This document shows positions 44,740-56,788 of a DNA stretch of 64,000 bases, piece after piece. Below the pieces are notes generated by a model that saw only the letters and a program-made list of their open reading frames with translations, was not told the DNA's origin and made no database searches. The first letter of the stretch is position 1; each line of letters starts with the position of its first letter. The stretch covers positions 248,001 through 312,000 of the forward strand of contig JAJTTP010000020.1 in assembly GCA_023313575.1 (NCBI GenBank), written 5' to 3'. The translations under genes and the position numbers were made by a program. The stretch comes from Eutypella sp. D-1 (taxonomy: Eukaryota; Ascomycota; Sordariomycetes; Xylariales; Diatrypaceae).

Positions 44740-46221
44740 TCAACCCCCTATCGCGAATTGGTCCATCGTCCCAGCAGCAGCAGCTAGGTGAGCCTGGACG
44801 TCGAAGCGATGAAGGATGGCGCACTCGGCCCTTTCCAGGCCGGCAGCCAGGGCAGCAGGGTTAGCGAGACCGACGCCCGGGGCGGAGCCGGCGAGAAGCG
44901 CCGAGGCTTCGAACCCGGAGCGCGCTACAAGCTCGGCGCGGGGCCGACAGACGGCGTCGAAGGCGCGTAGCGCCGCCTCGACTTGGCCCGATGGACTGCC
45001 GGCGGTGGCGCGGCCCAGCAGCGTGCTCAGCACCAGGGCCTCCTCGATCGCAAGCGACGACCCCGTCGCCCCGCCCCCACAGCTGTGGAAGTACGCCGTC
45101 CCCGCCGTCAGACACGTCCTCCCGGCGCCCTGAGCGCTAAGGAGTGTCCTCAAAGGCGTGTGCGGGCTGTCGTGGCGTGTCTCCAGGAAGCCGGCTATGT
45201 GAACCGTGTAAACGCTTTGGAAGAGCTAGAAGGCGCTCGTAGTCAGTTGACTGCTCACTGGGGGGGTTGATTGGAGCCGCTTGTCGCGGTGGAGCTGGGG
45301 CCAGTAATTTGGAAAAGCACATACCTTGACTATTCCTTTGCAAACCTCGGGCTCGCAGTTGGCAAAGATCCTCCCGAACTCCTCAGGCGTGAAGATCTTG
45401 ACCCAGTGGGACTCGCCGTCGTCATCGTCGGAGCTTCCCCCACGCAGCCGCGCGTACACGACGAGCTGGACGTCGCGACCGCCGTTCAAGAGCTCGTGTT
45501 GCATGAAAGTCCCGTCGCCGACCCAGCGCGTCTGCGTGGGGCCATCGCCCGCGACGGCACGGTCCATGAACTCCGACCCCAGCGCGCTCCGCGCTCTCTC
45601 CACGGGCACCGTAACGTGCAAGCCCCAGAAGCCGGTCGGCTGCGGCTCCGACGCCGCCGCCGTCGGCCCCATCACATGTTTCCGGGAGACGCCCTGGACA
45701 TGGTCCGCGCCGATAACAACATCGTAGCGCTTTTGCGAGCCATCCGCGAAGGCCAAAACGGCACCCGCCGCGCCATTTCCGTTCTGTGTGCCGTTGGTGT
45801 GGCCCTCCCGTATGGTAGTGACGCGAGAGTTGAAGTGTAGAGAGCGGGGTGGCAGACCGGCCGCCAGTTCGGCGAGCAACTCCTGGCGGCCCACAACGCT
45901 CTTGTGTGGTCCATCGCCACCAGAACAGTTCGCCGCGATGGCCTGCCCTGCCATGGGTCCGCTCGCCAGCCGTACCTCTGTTTCCGTGGGGATGGCGCCG
46001 GCGTGCGCTAGACATTGCTCTAGAGAGGGATCGAGCTTGTACAGAGCTTCTTGCGCATAGGCTGAAAGCTCGACGGCAGAGCCCTCATCACGGAATGTAG
46101 GGCTGGATTCGTACATATCCACCATTATATGAGGGTATTTTAAGAGTCCTCTGAGCATAGCGATCCCGGCGAGTCCTCCGCCCAGGATAGCAACTCGAAT
46201 TGTCGACGTAGAGTCGTCCAT
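44740..46221 (-). CDS. FAD-dependent aromatic-ring monooxygenase-like protein
   Basis: Exons 46221-45325 and 45225-44740 (99-nt GTATGT-TAG intron, phase 0) give 460 aa. The frame runs upstream to a TTG, so the first ATG (46221) is used. The N-terminal Rossmann motif is clear: IRVAILGGGLAGIAMLRGLL (GxGxxG about 14-19) with the acidic end of strand 2 in VDMYESSPTFRDEGSAVELS. The ADG-type VVIGADHVQGVSRKHV replaces the usual GADGxxSxVR. The second FAD motif, normally GD-A-H with HQGAG, reads LTAGTAYFHSCGGGATG before LAIEEALVLSTLL, so the ribityl-binding Asp is missing. Family members hydroxylate phenolic or salicylate-type substrates with NAD(P)H. This copy may bind FAD weakly or act differently. 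It lies next to an ERG6-type methyltransferase in the same orientation, 2.5 kb away, so a shared operon-like unit is not implied. Confidence 0.85.
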
Positions 46222-48728
46222 CTTGTTGAGTTGTTGGATTGGTAGTATGTCGAAGTGAATCAAGCCGTTGGGTCGATATCTCGATGTCTGGTTTGCTTTG
46301 CACTGGCTTGACAAGTTGATTTACTTCTCAATCGAGGGAAGTCCCGTCGTCTTTAAGTACGCATCGTCGTTCCTCGATATCATGTAGTCTTACTTCGTGA
46401 ACATGTCGCTCACCTCGATGCAATGTCCCTTTGGAAGCCCTGACAGCTCCATCGCGGCCGTCTCTTTTTGCTGCTGCCTTGCGGTGATTATAGACACACC
46501 TTCTACCATTTCACACAGAGATCATAGGTGTAAGATAGCCACACGGCATCATGGGGGATGTCCCTGGCTCGGGACCGGGGCCGCGGTGAGCAGGTCCATG
46601 CTAGTCCATGTTTAGAAGCATGGATCAGGAGGCTCACCAGAATGTATCGTAGCCCTATGGCTAACGGTGGAGGATGCAGAGGCATAACTGGTTTGCATGA
46701 ACGCCGGTGGGAAAGCCACACTTCTACAAAGGGTTGTTGTCGCGGACGCTACCACGTGGGATTCGAGATGGATGCATGGGGTCAAGCCACTCCATGAAAT
46801 CATCTCACCCATCGAAGGGGTGGGAGGAATCAGGGAGAAGAGGCATGGAAGGGTGGAACTATCTTCGAATATGTCATATGTGTTCCAGTACTACAGAAGC
46901 AACCCATATTTTCATGCGTCTTGGTGAGCCGTAACTCGTGGTTACTATTCTCGTCCGCATCAGGGGGTGAGACTCATCCCTGTCGTTCCAGAAGATCAGC
47001 TCTCACTGTCTTAGGTAAACCTTGCGCCAATTACATAGAGTATTCTCCTTTAGTCAGTAATTACCTACTCGAACCGATTGGCTAGAACCTGAGAAAACTT
47101 TTACCATCCCTCATGCATGGAGTCGTTCAACTTTGGTAGGTGTGGTAGGTGTGGTAGGTGGTAATTTTCCTTGGCTGACGATCATGGGCCTCGAGAATCC
47201 AAGATCTCGAAACCGGCGGGAACAGGGAACAGGGAAGGGCGAAGGAATATGGTCAGTCGGTATTTCCAGGGCGTCTCGGAGAATAGGGGTCGAATTAGAC
47301 GCCGAAGACGCTGCCCTCCAGGGCTGGACGCTGATCTCGGGAGACGCTAATCATCAACAAGCGCAGCCGCGGAACACCCGAGTCAGAACACCCCCCGGAA
47401 GACTCCGTTGCAACTTCTCATTCCTCCAGTATAAAATACATGATTATGGGCATTGAGCAGCGATTCAAGTCGCATTTACTAAGCCGGATCTGATCCGAGG
47501 GTTGCCTGTTCCCGAATCCCTGGTTTCCCTTCGAAATTGAGGTAGGCAGATATATCGAAAGTGTATTTTAAGACCATGCGGATCAAACCGAATCCCAATT
47601 CTAAGGCAGCCAGATTTATCCGGGGGGTGAAAAGGCAGGAGAGGGGGGCGTATAGGAGTATTCGAATAGCCTTTTATGTCACAAGGCAGATTCCCGTCCA
47701 TACAGGGCAGATTTCCATCACCACCAGCCATGAACAGGTAGGTAAGCCCAACCCAGATTACCGGGATCTTTTTGTCCAGCGGCACTTAGCCGCTAAGGCG
47801 CGCGTAAGAACACCAACCTGAGCTCCCCGAGAAAGCCAAGGGCCTGGAATCTCTCCACTAAATAAGCGCCTTATAGATTACATCGTTCCCGCTAAACAAC
47901 CCTGCCACCTTACCAGTCTGCTACTAATCTGCCACTAAGTCAACCACAACCTTCCCGTTATAAACTTACCAACTCTCACCAACTCCACGGACTCATTCGT
48001 TCTTACCTACTCTGCTCCCAAATTTGGCTTTGTGGTGAGAAGTGATGATAGACGAGATTCAGGTGGAGGCGCTGGCTCGGTTAGCCAGACCGTAATCGCA
48101 GGCAACAGAATTGTTGAAGTCATCGTCAATGATGATTAATTATCTCCATCACTATGAACATCGCCGATTCATGGCGATGCCCAAAGGTGCATCGTACACC
48201 CATGATCTAGCGGCCGCACGCGGGAAAAGGTGGATATAGGTCATCATTGAGCCTTTGACGTCGGCCGTGCACCCGAATATTGAGGCGCGCCTTGTGACCC
48301 GACCGCCACCAGGAAACCGGCATATGCTGTTCCGAATTACTCTCGGGAACACACCAAAGGGAAACAGAAGGTTTGCCAGCCGGTTTATCGACTTCGACGC
48401 GATGATGAGGATAAACTAATCATACATTGTTTTTCTGTTGGGAACTGGTGCCCTGGGGTCAAGCAATCCCTTTTGGTGCTTCAGACATACTCCTGCTCCT
48501 ACATCATTCAACACGACAAATGCCGCCTCAGATCCCCAACTCAAGGCTTTGTCAAAGACAAGATAGATTGATTAAGTGTTCTCTCTTTTACTCGTGATTT
48601 TATGATGTAGACATAAAGCAAATCATCCACAACGTGTAAATCTTCCTCGTTGCGGAGCTCGTATTTCTATCACCTCTATATCCTTTATCATCATGACTAC
48701 CTAGACAGTCTCCTTGCTCCCCTTGACT
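46222..48728. other. 2.5-kb spacer
   Basis: No supported gene. The GTGGTAGGT unit repeats three times near 47135-47162. Frames around 46560-46930 and 47130-47460 are short and lack recognised products. Confidence 0.4.
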
Positions 48729-50037
48729 TTACGCGGCCGGCTTTCGAGCTACCATCAGGTACATGGGTGTAAACAACTTCTTCTGTCCTCCCTCCACAAG
48801 CCCATCCGCCGCTTTGCCCAAGCTCTCGGCCGTCTGCCTCGTACCACGGGGGAGAAGGCGGATGGTCTCAAGGGCACTCATGAAAGAGTGAGACACCAGT
48901 CTACCCCACCGGTTCATGCGCAGGACAGTGGCAACATCCCCCATCGTTTGGGCATACCGTATATCGCTACCTAGGGGCCAGTACCACGGGGAGGGCCCGT
49001 CGTCATCAGCGGCGAGGTCCTGGTGGAGCTCGAGTTCGAAGCCGGCCGCCTGGATGGCCTGCACAGCTTCCGAGATCTTCACCATCTGCGAGACGCCGCT
49101 GCCCTTCTCGATTCCGATGCGAATGCGTCGGTGCTCGAGGTCGTCGTTGTCGTACTCCTCCGTCATGAGCCACTCATAGACGCCGAAGACGCCCCCCGGC
49201 TTCAACACCTTGAACACCTCGCTGTACACGCCCTGTAGGGAGGGCGCGTGGACCGTGGCTTCGATGGCGTAGACGGCGTCGAAAGAGTTCTCGGGGAATG
49301 GTATGTCCTATCAGATGAGCAGATAGTATTAGCAGACGCCACAAATGAATTGTAACCTCTGGGTAGCAAGCAGCACTGACCATGAAATCTCCCTGGACGA
49401 AGGTGAGCTTGTCTGACAACCCCTCCTGCTCGGCATAGTGCGTAGCCCGCTCAACCTGGTACTCGTTGATGTTCAGCCCCGTGACGTGGCAGCCTGTGAA
49501 CTTGACCATTTCGCGGGCAGGCCCCCCTACGCCACAGCCGACGTCGAGGACCTTCATGCCGGACTTGATGTTTATGTTGTGGGCCAGGTAGTGCTGGTGG
49601 CGAGCGATAGCACGCTCAAACGACTCGCCGTATGCGAATCGACAGAAGTGGAAGCATTGATGCCATCCATACTCGTATAGATCCGTAGCTAGGTTGTAAT
49701 ATCTATCTCTCAGTGTTAAAAGAGGCTGTCCGCGAGGCGGTGGGGGAACGAAGCGCCAACGAGAAGGGTCGGGGCTGAATGGGAACTTGCGCACTCACTG
49801 CCGTGTCAGACTGGCGTACTCCGCCGCTCTACCCTGTCTAGTGCTCTCCGTCTCGTCTTCGGCCTTTCCGTCCCAGTGTTGGAAATACTCCCCCATGGCG
49901 GCGTTGCGTGCCTCATTATTCTTGTTCATCATAGCCCGGAGCCCGCCCTGGGCTTTCGACGAGTTCCGGTGTAGGGCATGATCGAAGGCCGAGTTCCTGG
50001 CGTGCTCCGCCGTGATCATCTCTCTACTGGTGACCAT
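48729..50037 (-). CDS. erg6: Sterol C24-methyltransferase (ERG6/SMT type)
   Basis: Exons 50037-49799, 49702-49381 and 49307-48729 (introns 96 and 73 nt, GT-AG) give 379 aa, the family length. ERG6 transfers a methyl group from S-adenosylmethionine to C24 of zymosterol or lanosterol in ergosterol synthesis, at the ER and lipid droplets. The order of landmarks is complete: the SMT sterol signature [15 protein letters not shown] (about 90-104), the SAM motif [14 protein letters not shown] (about 131-144), [30 protein letters not shown] spanning the acidic/aromatic motif, [15 protein letters not shown], and a C-terminal sterol-domain stretch ending [13 protein letters not shown]. Some substitutions in normally constant places (NINEYQ, WHQC) leave open a second, specialised copy. 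An overlapping upstream ORF is described separately. Confidence 0.93.
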
Positions 50038-50210
50038 CTTGTTTGAGAAGGATGTTGTTCCGTGGAGTGCTGGGATGAAACGGAGTGCGTTAGATAGGTG
50101 GAGGATTGAAACGGAGAACCGGAGAACCGGAGATCAGGTCGCGGATGGGAGTTGAAGAGAAAGGAGAGATGTCTGGTAAATAACGATGGTGAATGAAAAC
50201 CTCCAAACAT
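50016..50210 (-). promoter_or_regulatory. Overlapping upstream ORF at the erg6 start
   Basis: A 64-codon frame with ATG at 50210 lies 173 bases before the erg6 ATG (50037), in another frame, and ends 21 bases inside the coding sequence. A CATATAAAGAG box about 25-30 bases upstream of this ATG suggests transcription may begin close to or after it. If it is transcribed, translation of it would block erg6 initiation. If not, it is irrelevant. Confidence 0.3.
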
Positions 50211-53200
50211 CTCACAGAAGATCTATCATCTCTTTATATGATTATGTAGTGTATGGTAGAGTGTGGTAGTGATTAAGCAAAAGGGTGTAAGCTCATTGGT
50301 CAGAACTAGCGCGAACACGAATACGAAACTGCCCTTTTAGGGGCAGCCGAACACGACGGCAAACTCCTCAGAAATTGAAATCCGACATCAAGATAGTCGA
50401 ACATGCAGTTTTCCTTGATTGACTATGCTAGTACGCGCTTCAAATAACCGGTGAATTAAAATTGCGGTCTTGTGCACTGTGTATCGACTCCATGGATCAG
50501 AACCGTAGGACACTAAGTCGGTCCCGAGTTGAGACTGCATACTATGTATAGAAGACAAGGATGCGAGTGAACTTTGACGAACGTATATTTTGACTGTACC
50601 CCGTACACATAGATAACCCACATAGCTCGAATTCGACTTGACAAGGAGACAAACATGCGCTTCGAGGCGTATGTTAGAAATGTGGGTGTGGGTGGCTGTC
50701 CCTGTCCCTTTCTCGCATCTTAATGGCGGCTTCAGAAGTTATTGGATTGCGTGCTTGCCGAAGCACTAAGCGGATCTCGCGACTTCTGAACAGAAATTCG
50801 GTATTGGAGCTATCTACATCAGGACTTAGACATTTCTCTTAAACAGCTATATGTTAGCTCTTCGTCCCCAGCTCAAATCCCGCAGTCCCATCGTGCCCAT
50901 GACTTAAGAACTTCCCTCGAGTAGTATTTTTAGCTCTACTATGTGGCCTGAAACAATTCCTGGCCTTGAATCTATCTAAATTTAATCTTAACTTAGTATG
51001 GTGGCATTCTGATATCGAGAGTTGTCTCCCTGTCGTGCTCAAGTCATGGTCGTGGAGGGGAATAAACGCGTCCAGAAATGCACGAAGCGACATTTATTCC
51101 GGCAATCCGACACTCTTCCTCATGGTCACCAACTCGACACAAGATACCCTTTAAATAAGTTGTTTCTCGCAACAGATTCTTACAAAAGCAGACATACTAG
51201 GTAAGCAGTCTCCTACAGATGAAATGGTGCCTCCATGGGACAAGAACCTCGCGTACCATAATCTACCCCAACAGCAAAAGTGCCAGCTTCACAACACCAC
51301 CCCGAAACCACCTCTACATCTCCCTCACCAGTTTCAGTAACAGCTTCAGGTCCGTACGTAAACCAGAACAATAAGAACGTCGTCCTCCTCCACGTCAGGA
51401 GTCCTGCTCTCCGGTGATTGCCGCCGGCATGTGTATCCCTAGCCGGAAACGTGTACCTTGTATTGCAAGACCTCATAGCTGTAAATAGCCAGGCATATAC
51501 TAATACTCCACCCTCAGTTCATCAATGATACCAAAGACCCATAATCCGTACCGCAGGACCCCTAACTCTAGAAGATGTAAAGGGTAGATAAAACACCAAG
51601 CGAGCGTCCTATTCACACGACGCAACGGCGATTCTCTAGCGACGTTAACGCATCCGACACTCCCAAGCCAGCCAGCCAGTTCCCGTTTATCGAGGCGGCA
51701 CGACATAGGAGTCAGTTATTCGGGACAGATCTAGCTGGAAAGAGTACGGATATAGGGGGAGCAGGGAACGGGGCAATATAACCACCCACTCAATAGTATA
51801 CCAAACCGAACACCAAGAACGAAACAGGCAGAGATGAACACCGCATCAGGACACCATACGTTGACGTTATCACCATCATAATACCCGTCGCCGTCTTTTA
51901 TTACACACATACCCCCCCAACGTTAAACACCGTAATATCGGACCAAGCTGATAACGTTAAAGGGGTTAAAAAAATTTAAACCTAAGCTCCCGGTCCCTGA
52001 AGGAGTCGAAGTCGGATGCGTGAGTCGACAGATGGGGGGGGGGGGGAGAGAACAAAGTTGGGATGCGTAGATGGGGTTCGTTATATTTTCAATATGATAT
52101 GATATACTCCCCAGTCCAGGCAGTCCAGTCCAGTCCGATCTGTAACTCTGCTCCTTTTTGCTTTGCGTTGGTTTGCTCTACATTGCCTCATTTTAGTCCC
52201 GCTCACATCTCTTCCCCCCCTCCCCCTTTATACACGGACGATCAGTCAATAGGAAAAAGGCATATAGGCCGGGTAAGTAAGGCTGGAAAGAAAAGAAAGG
52301 AGGCCATGCGATCGTACGAGGTCATCTCTAATATACCACTTAACCACACAGCATATGTTGAAAACCCAGCAGAAGAAAAAAGGTAGAACTTACAGATATC
52401 ACAGGCTACTTCAAGGCCTACATACCTAAACTAACCAACTGACCAACCGATCCCCCCCTTCTCCTTTTACTTAATTACCAAACCGAGAACCCCTAACTTC
52501 ATACACGACTATCCCTCCGCACCCCCCTTTAGGCTATAAAGTACGTCGGGCCGGTATAGCACACACACACACACACACAACAGATCCTACATACCACAAC
52601 ATAGCATAACACCACCAGACCAGTATCTATCCTGGCACACAATTTACTTACTCGCCTACCGGCCGCGTATCAATGAGATGAGATGAGATGGGACGAGAAG
52701 AAGTGCACCTGGCTGCCCTGTGTATTCGTGTTTATATGATTAATACATATGTACGTACGTACATACGGATCCTACTAAATCAACCTCCAGCTACGTACGT
52801 ATAGTTACAAGGAAAACACGAGCAGAGACGGGGTATATATAGCAGCGGGCTAAAAAAAGGGGGGGGGGGGAGGCCTTACGTCTATAGGTAGCGTTCGAGA
52901 GATCAGGTACCTACTTAGGCATACAGATAAGACGGGATAGATTGAAAGAAAGAAAAAACAGACACACGAAAACCTACTACCTGTTACCAGGCCTCTCTCT
53001 GCATACGAGCTCAACATACTTAGACCACGGCCCGTCTCGTAACAAGGGGAGGGGGGGCTTCGGGTCGGGTCAGAGGTCAGCCGGGGGGGGGGGGGGGGGT
53101 ACGGTGTTTATCACATCAAGCACGCATCACACAGTACTTTAAGTAGGGTAGCTACCCAGCAAACATAATATAACCTACCAAGGTACATAATACGCAGAAT

Positions 53201-53977
53201 ACGCACCAAACAACGCACCAAACTGCGTAGTGCACACAAAAAAAAAAGAAAAGGGGCATGGGGAGAAATAGAAATGATCATCACCACATCGGTTGTGATG
53301 TATTCTATTCGTATTCAAGTTTAACTAACTCAGTTTTCGTTCCAGTTCCAGTTCCAGTTTCAGTTTCAGTCTCCAGTCCCGCCTCCCAAGCAACCCCATC
53401 CCATCCCAACTGAGAAGGATGGAATCGGCATCCGTCGCTGCCGTGCCCTGGACTCTCACTCACTCACTCACACACACACACTCTCTCTCTGTGGATGCGT
53501 AGGTGTAGGTGTGTAGGTGTAGGTGTGTAGGTGTAGGTGTGTAGGTGTAGGTGTGTAGGTGTAGGTGTAGGCGCAGGTGCACGAGTCCATCGCATTTTTT
53601 CTTCTCTCGGTAAGGACGGGGAACTACTAACCCGCAAGTGTAAGAAAAGAAACGCAGAACTCCCCGGCTATGAAAAACGAGAATGAGAAGCGAGGGTTCC
53701 TCTCTCTCTCGACGTAGACGTGCAAGACCCGGACTTGGCCGCAAGTGATAAGATGATCGGTTTATTCTTTCCTCTTCTAGGCCAGTCGCCTTTGACGTAC
53801 GGTGTTGGGCGTAGCGATGAATTGTTTTAGTTAGTTAGTTAGTAGTACAAAGCCAAAGCAGGGCGTTGTCGACAGTATCATCATGTGTCCACCCTCAACC
53901 TCACCCTCGACCTCACAGCCCCCTCCCCTTCCCTCCCTCTCAAAACCTCACCCTCAACCCGCCTCCGCCTCCACCGC
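50211..53977. other. 3.8-kb repeat-rich spacer
   Basis: No gene was recognised. It contains a (CA) run (about 52561-52579), a GTAC/ACGT palindromic run (about 52748-52764), G tracts of 13 (52034-52046), 12 (52859-52870) and 17 (53083-53099), GTTCCA/GTTTCA repeats (about 53336-53372), (CA)/(CT) runs (about 53467-53491) and a 14-bp minisatellite (53499-53568). Confidence 0.45.
53499..53568. repeat. Minisatellite, five 14-bp units
   Basis: The unit GTAGGTGTAGGTGT is repeated exactly five times, with partial units on the right. It lies 410 bases beyond the stop of the IWS1 gene. Each unit is itself built from GTAGGT and GTGT, so replication slippage is the likely origin. Confidence 0.95.
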
Positions 53978-55427
53978 TTAATCCTTCTTCGAAGATTTAT
54001 TGACGATTTTCTTGAACGAGTCGAGGCCGGAGGAGCCGATGGGGCGGAACTCGCGCATGCGGGAAGGATCGTAGTTGCTGCGGGGCGCGATGGTGTAGGA
54101 GGTGGGGAGACCCGTGACGCGGGCGCGGTTGCTCTGGGTCGGGGGCGCGAGGATGCGTTCGCGCTCGGCGTCGCGGGCGCTCTGCGCCGCGGGCCGTTGT
54201 GTTAGTGTTAGTTGGCTGCTGCTGCTTTGGGCTTGGAGACGTTTTGCTGCCCTGTGTAGGAAATATTGCGGTTAGTAATAGAGTCGGGGGGTGTAATGGT
54301 GTCAGTGGAAAGATAAATAAACGTACTGGTAATCGAAGTCGCGAGTCTCGACGTGACGTTTTCGGTAGTCGTCGGTACGCTTGAGGATAGGTCTGCTCCA
54401 CTCTCCCAAAAGGCGCTCGGCCATGCGCTTGATGTTGAGTTCGGGCCTCTTGCTCTTGGTGTAGAAGAGGACGACCTTGCCGATGCCGGAGGACATGAGG
54501 GTGTCCTTCTCGATGGGGAGGCGGAGCAGGGCGTCGAAGATCTCGCGCTGGATCTGGTAGGCGGGCAGGGAGCCGTCGTTGAGCGGTTCGAGGAAGAACT
54601 TCACGTGTTGCAGGAAGTTCGTGTCCGGGTCCACGATGGCCGCCTGGTTTCGATTCCGGTTCAGCATCGACATCACCTCGGGCAGCAGCTTGGTCTTGTG
54701 CACGGCGGGCTGGCCCTCCTCGCGCGCCTGGTTGTCTGCCTCGCACGCCTTTTCCATGCGGAGTTTTAGGTCGGCCATCTTCTCGTCGAGTTCGTCCTCG
54801 AGATCCTGAGAGGGGGGGGGGAGGGGGTTAGTAAAGAGCGAGTGAGTCGACAGACCCAGACCAAACGGGTAGAGAAGAGAGAGAACCACGTACAACTTCG
54901 TCCTTCTTGCGTCGCTTCGTGACCTTCTTGACATCGCCACGGGCGGCGCGCTCAATCGCCCTACGCCGTCTCTCCTCCGGGGTGAGATTCTCCTCCTTCT
55001 CGGGTTCCGGCGAGGGCTCCTTATTATTATCATCCGGGCCCTTCCGGACCCGTTTGGAGGTGAGGATCTCGCCATCAGCAACATCTTCGTCAGCAGCAGC
55101 AGCGTCGCGCGTCCGCTTCTTCAGGCGTCTTCCCTCCTTGGGTTTCTTGGTGGCGGTCCCCTTGCGTTTCCGGGCTTTTAGCGTGCGGGCGGCGTCTTCG
55201 TCGATCTCGACGGGCCGGTCATCGATACGCACGGCTTCGGGATCGAAGTCATCGAACTGGTCCTCGTCGATCTCGGACAGGGCGTCGGAATCCTTGTCGG
55301 AGTCGGCGGCGGCGGCGACGTCGTAGTCGCCTAGATCTTTGGGCTGCTGCTCGTCGGTTTCCTCTTCTTCGTGGAGGGTTTGCGCGGGAACGGGCGAGCG
55401 CGCCGGCGAATCGCCACGATCAGACAT
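53978..55427 (-). CDS. iws1: Transcription elongation factor IWS1/Spn1
   Basis: Exons 55427-54894, 54805-54327 and 54251-53978 (introns 89 and 75 nt, GT-AG) give 428 aa. IWS1/Spn1 binds Spt6 and RNA polymerase II and acts in elongation, chromatin and mRNA processing. The N-terminal ~180 residues are highly charged and disordered: an acidic block (LSEIDEDQFDDFDPEA) then basic Lys/Arg blocks. Exon 2 holds the conserved core, a TFIIS N-terminal (LW) type helical bundle: KLLPEVMSMLNRNRNQAAIV, DPDTNFLQHVKFFLEPLNDG, IQREIFDALLRLPIEKDTL and SSGIGKVVLFYTKSKRPELN, ending LLGEWSRPIL. Exon 3 gives the basic tail (ARDAERERILAPPTQSNRARV ... YTIAPRSNYDPSRM). A nuclear, essential single-copy gene in most fungi. 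Confidence 0.95.
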
Positions 55428-55663
55428 CCTTCAGTGCGATGTTCGTCGCCTGATCGATTGACGAAGGTGTCGATGGATTAGTGAAGATGGAGATGGAAGT
55501 CGATTAGGTGTATTCGAAGGTGAAGGTGAAGCTCGTAGAGGAAGGGAAGGGAGATAAGGATTTCCGAGATGATCTAGAACCTGGAAGGTGTTTGGTGTTT
55601 ATACGGATTGAAAAATGATATGGAAGCCTGGGGCGCTCGTGAATCCGCAGAAGGCATTAAAAT

Positions 55664-55744
55664 GTAGGTAAAGTAGGTAAAGTAGGTAAAGTAGGTAAAG
55701 TAGGTAAAGTAGGTAAAGTAGGTAAAGTAGGTAAAGTAGGTAAA
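55664..55744. repeat. Minisatellite, nine 9-bp units
   Basis: The unit GTAGGTAAA repeats exactly nine times (81 bp), followed by degenerate GTAAGTAGGTAGG. On the plus strand each unit contains GTAGGTAAA, and it lies about 240 bases upstream of the iws1 ATG, where unit number could change promoter spacing. Confidence 0.96.
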
Positions 55745-56656
55745 GTAAGTAGGTAGGAAAGCTGGGAGATAGAAATGATAAGGAAGATGATTAAAGTTTG
55801 CAAGTTGGAAGAAACCTGGAAGTCAGTCTGTACGAATGAAGCTTTGAGTATTTACCTGCAGTATTCGCGAATTGCCTTGGATTGCACTATCAGTTACTAG
55901 AGCTAGGTACCTCTGTGGGCTAGCAGACCTGCCGTTATGTAGGAAGTATACTTACCCGGTACGTACTCCTTACGGGAACACACCCTGGCCCACATTAGTA
56001 CATGTACCTGGACCTTAGCAGCTGGACCTGCTCTATTAAGTCTACCTATTCTAAGTACCTAGGTATCTTTCCGCACTCCGGAAGCAGTAAAGGTACGAAG
56101 TACTACTAGCTATAGCGGGGCCAAGTGGACTGTGGCTAGTGGTTTGTTTACTTGAGGCTGACGGTTGCTATATACGTCCAGGTAATATACATACAACAGT
56201 GCAACCCCAGAAAAAACACCTACTAAGAAGAACAAGCCCAGCCCAGCCAGGATACATTATCTGAGAAAAGGGTGTCGTTCAAGTGAAATTGACTGAGACC
56301 ACCCCCAAGTCTTGATCCGGATCGGTCTCATTGATTAATTGGAAACCTACCAGAATCCACCACTTCCAACTTCCCCATTATACCTACCTACTCATTGACG
56401 GCAGAATTGATCCTTTCTCTTTGTTTTTTCTCGCACAAGAATCTCGCAAGTTCAAGAAGCTCCCGGGCTGTGGAAGTTACTTATAGATAGATACCTATCT
56501 AGGTATAAGTACACGTTTAAAAGCTTCCAAGGTTACCTATTATTTGTCGTGTTTCTTTTCACTGAGGTCTCCATAACTTCTCACTCCTTTATTTGATTAC
56601 TACCTACCTACCTAAGTATACACCAGGCTATACAAAAGCTGTTGCAGGCTTGTCGC

Positions 56657-56696
56657 TGCCTGCCTGCCTGCCTGCCTGCCTGCCCGCCTGCCTGCC
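56657..56696. repeat. (TGCC)n microsatellite in the brr6 leader
   Basis: About ten tetranucleotide units with one TGCC-to-CGCC change, about 95 bases before the brr6 ATG. It is likely transcribed as part of the 5' leader. Confidence 0.85.
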
Positions 56697-56788
56697 TGTC
56701 AACTGTCTCCCTTCCTACTTTGAAGATACCTAGGCAGATAAAGACAAATAGACAGTCAGTCAGTCAGACAAACAGACAGACCTTCTAA

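Larger units (their letters stand above)
55428..56788. other. Divergent promoter region of iws1 and brr6
   Basis: A 1.36-kb gap between two conserved, divergently transcribed genes. It carries a 9-bp minisatellite (55664-55744) on the iws1 side, a (TGCC) run (56657-56696) and CAGT/CAGA runs (56754-56780) in the brr6 leader, and many TACCTA words. No coding content. Confidence 0.5.
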
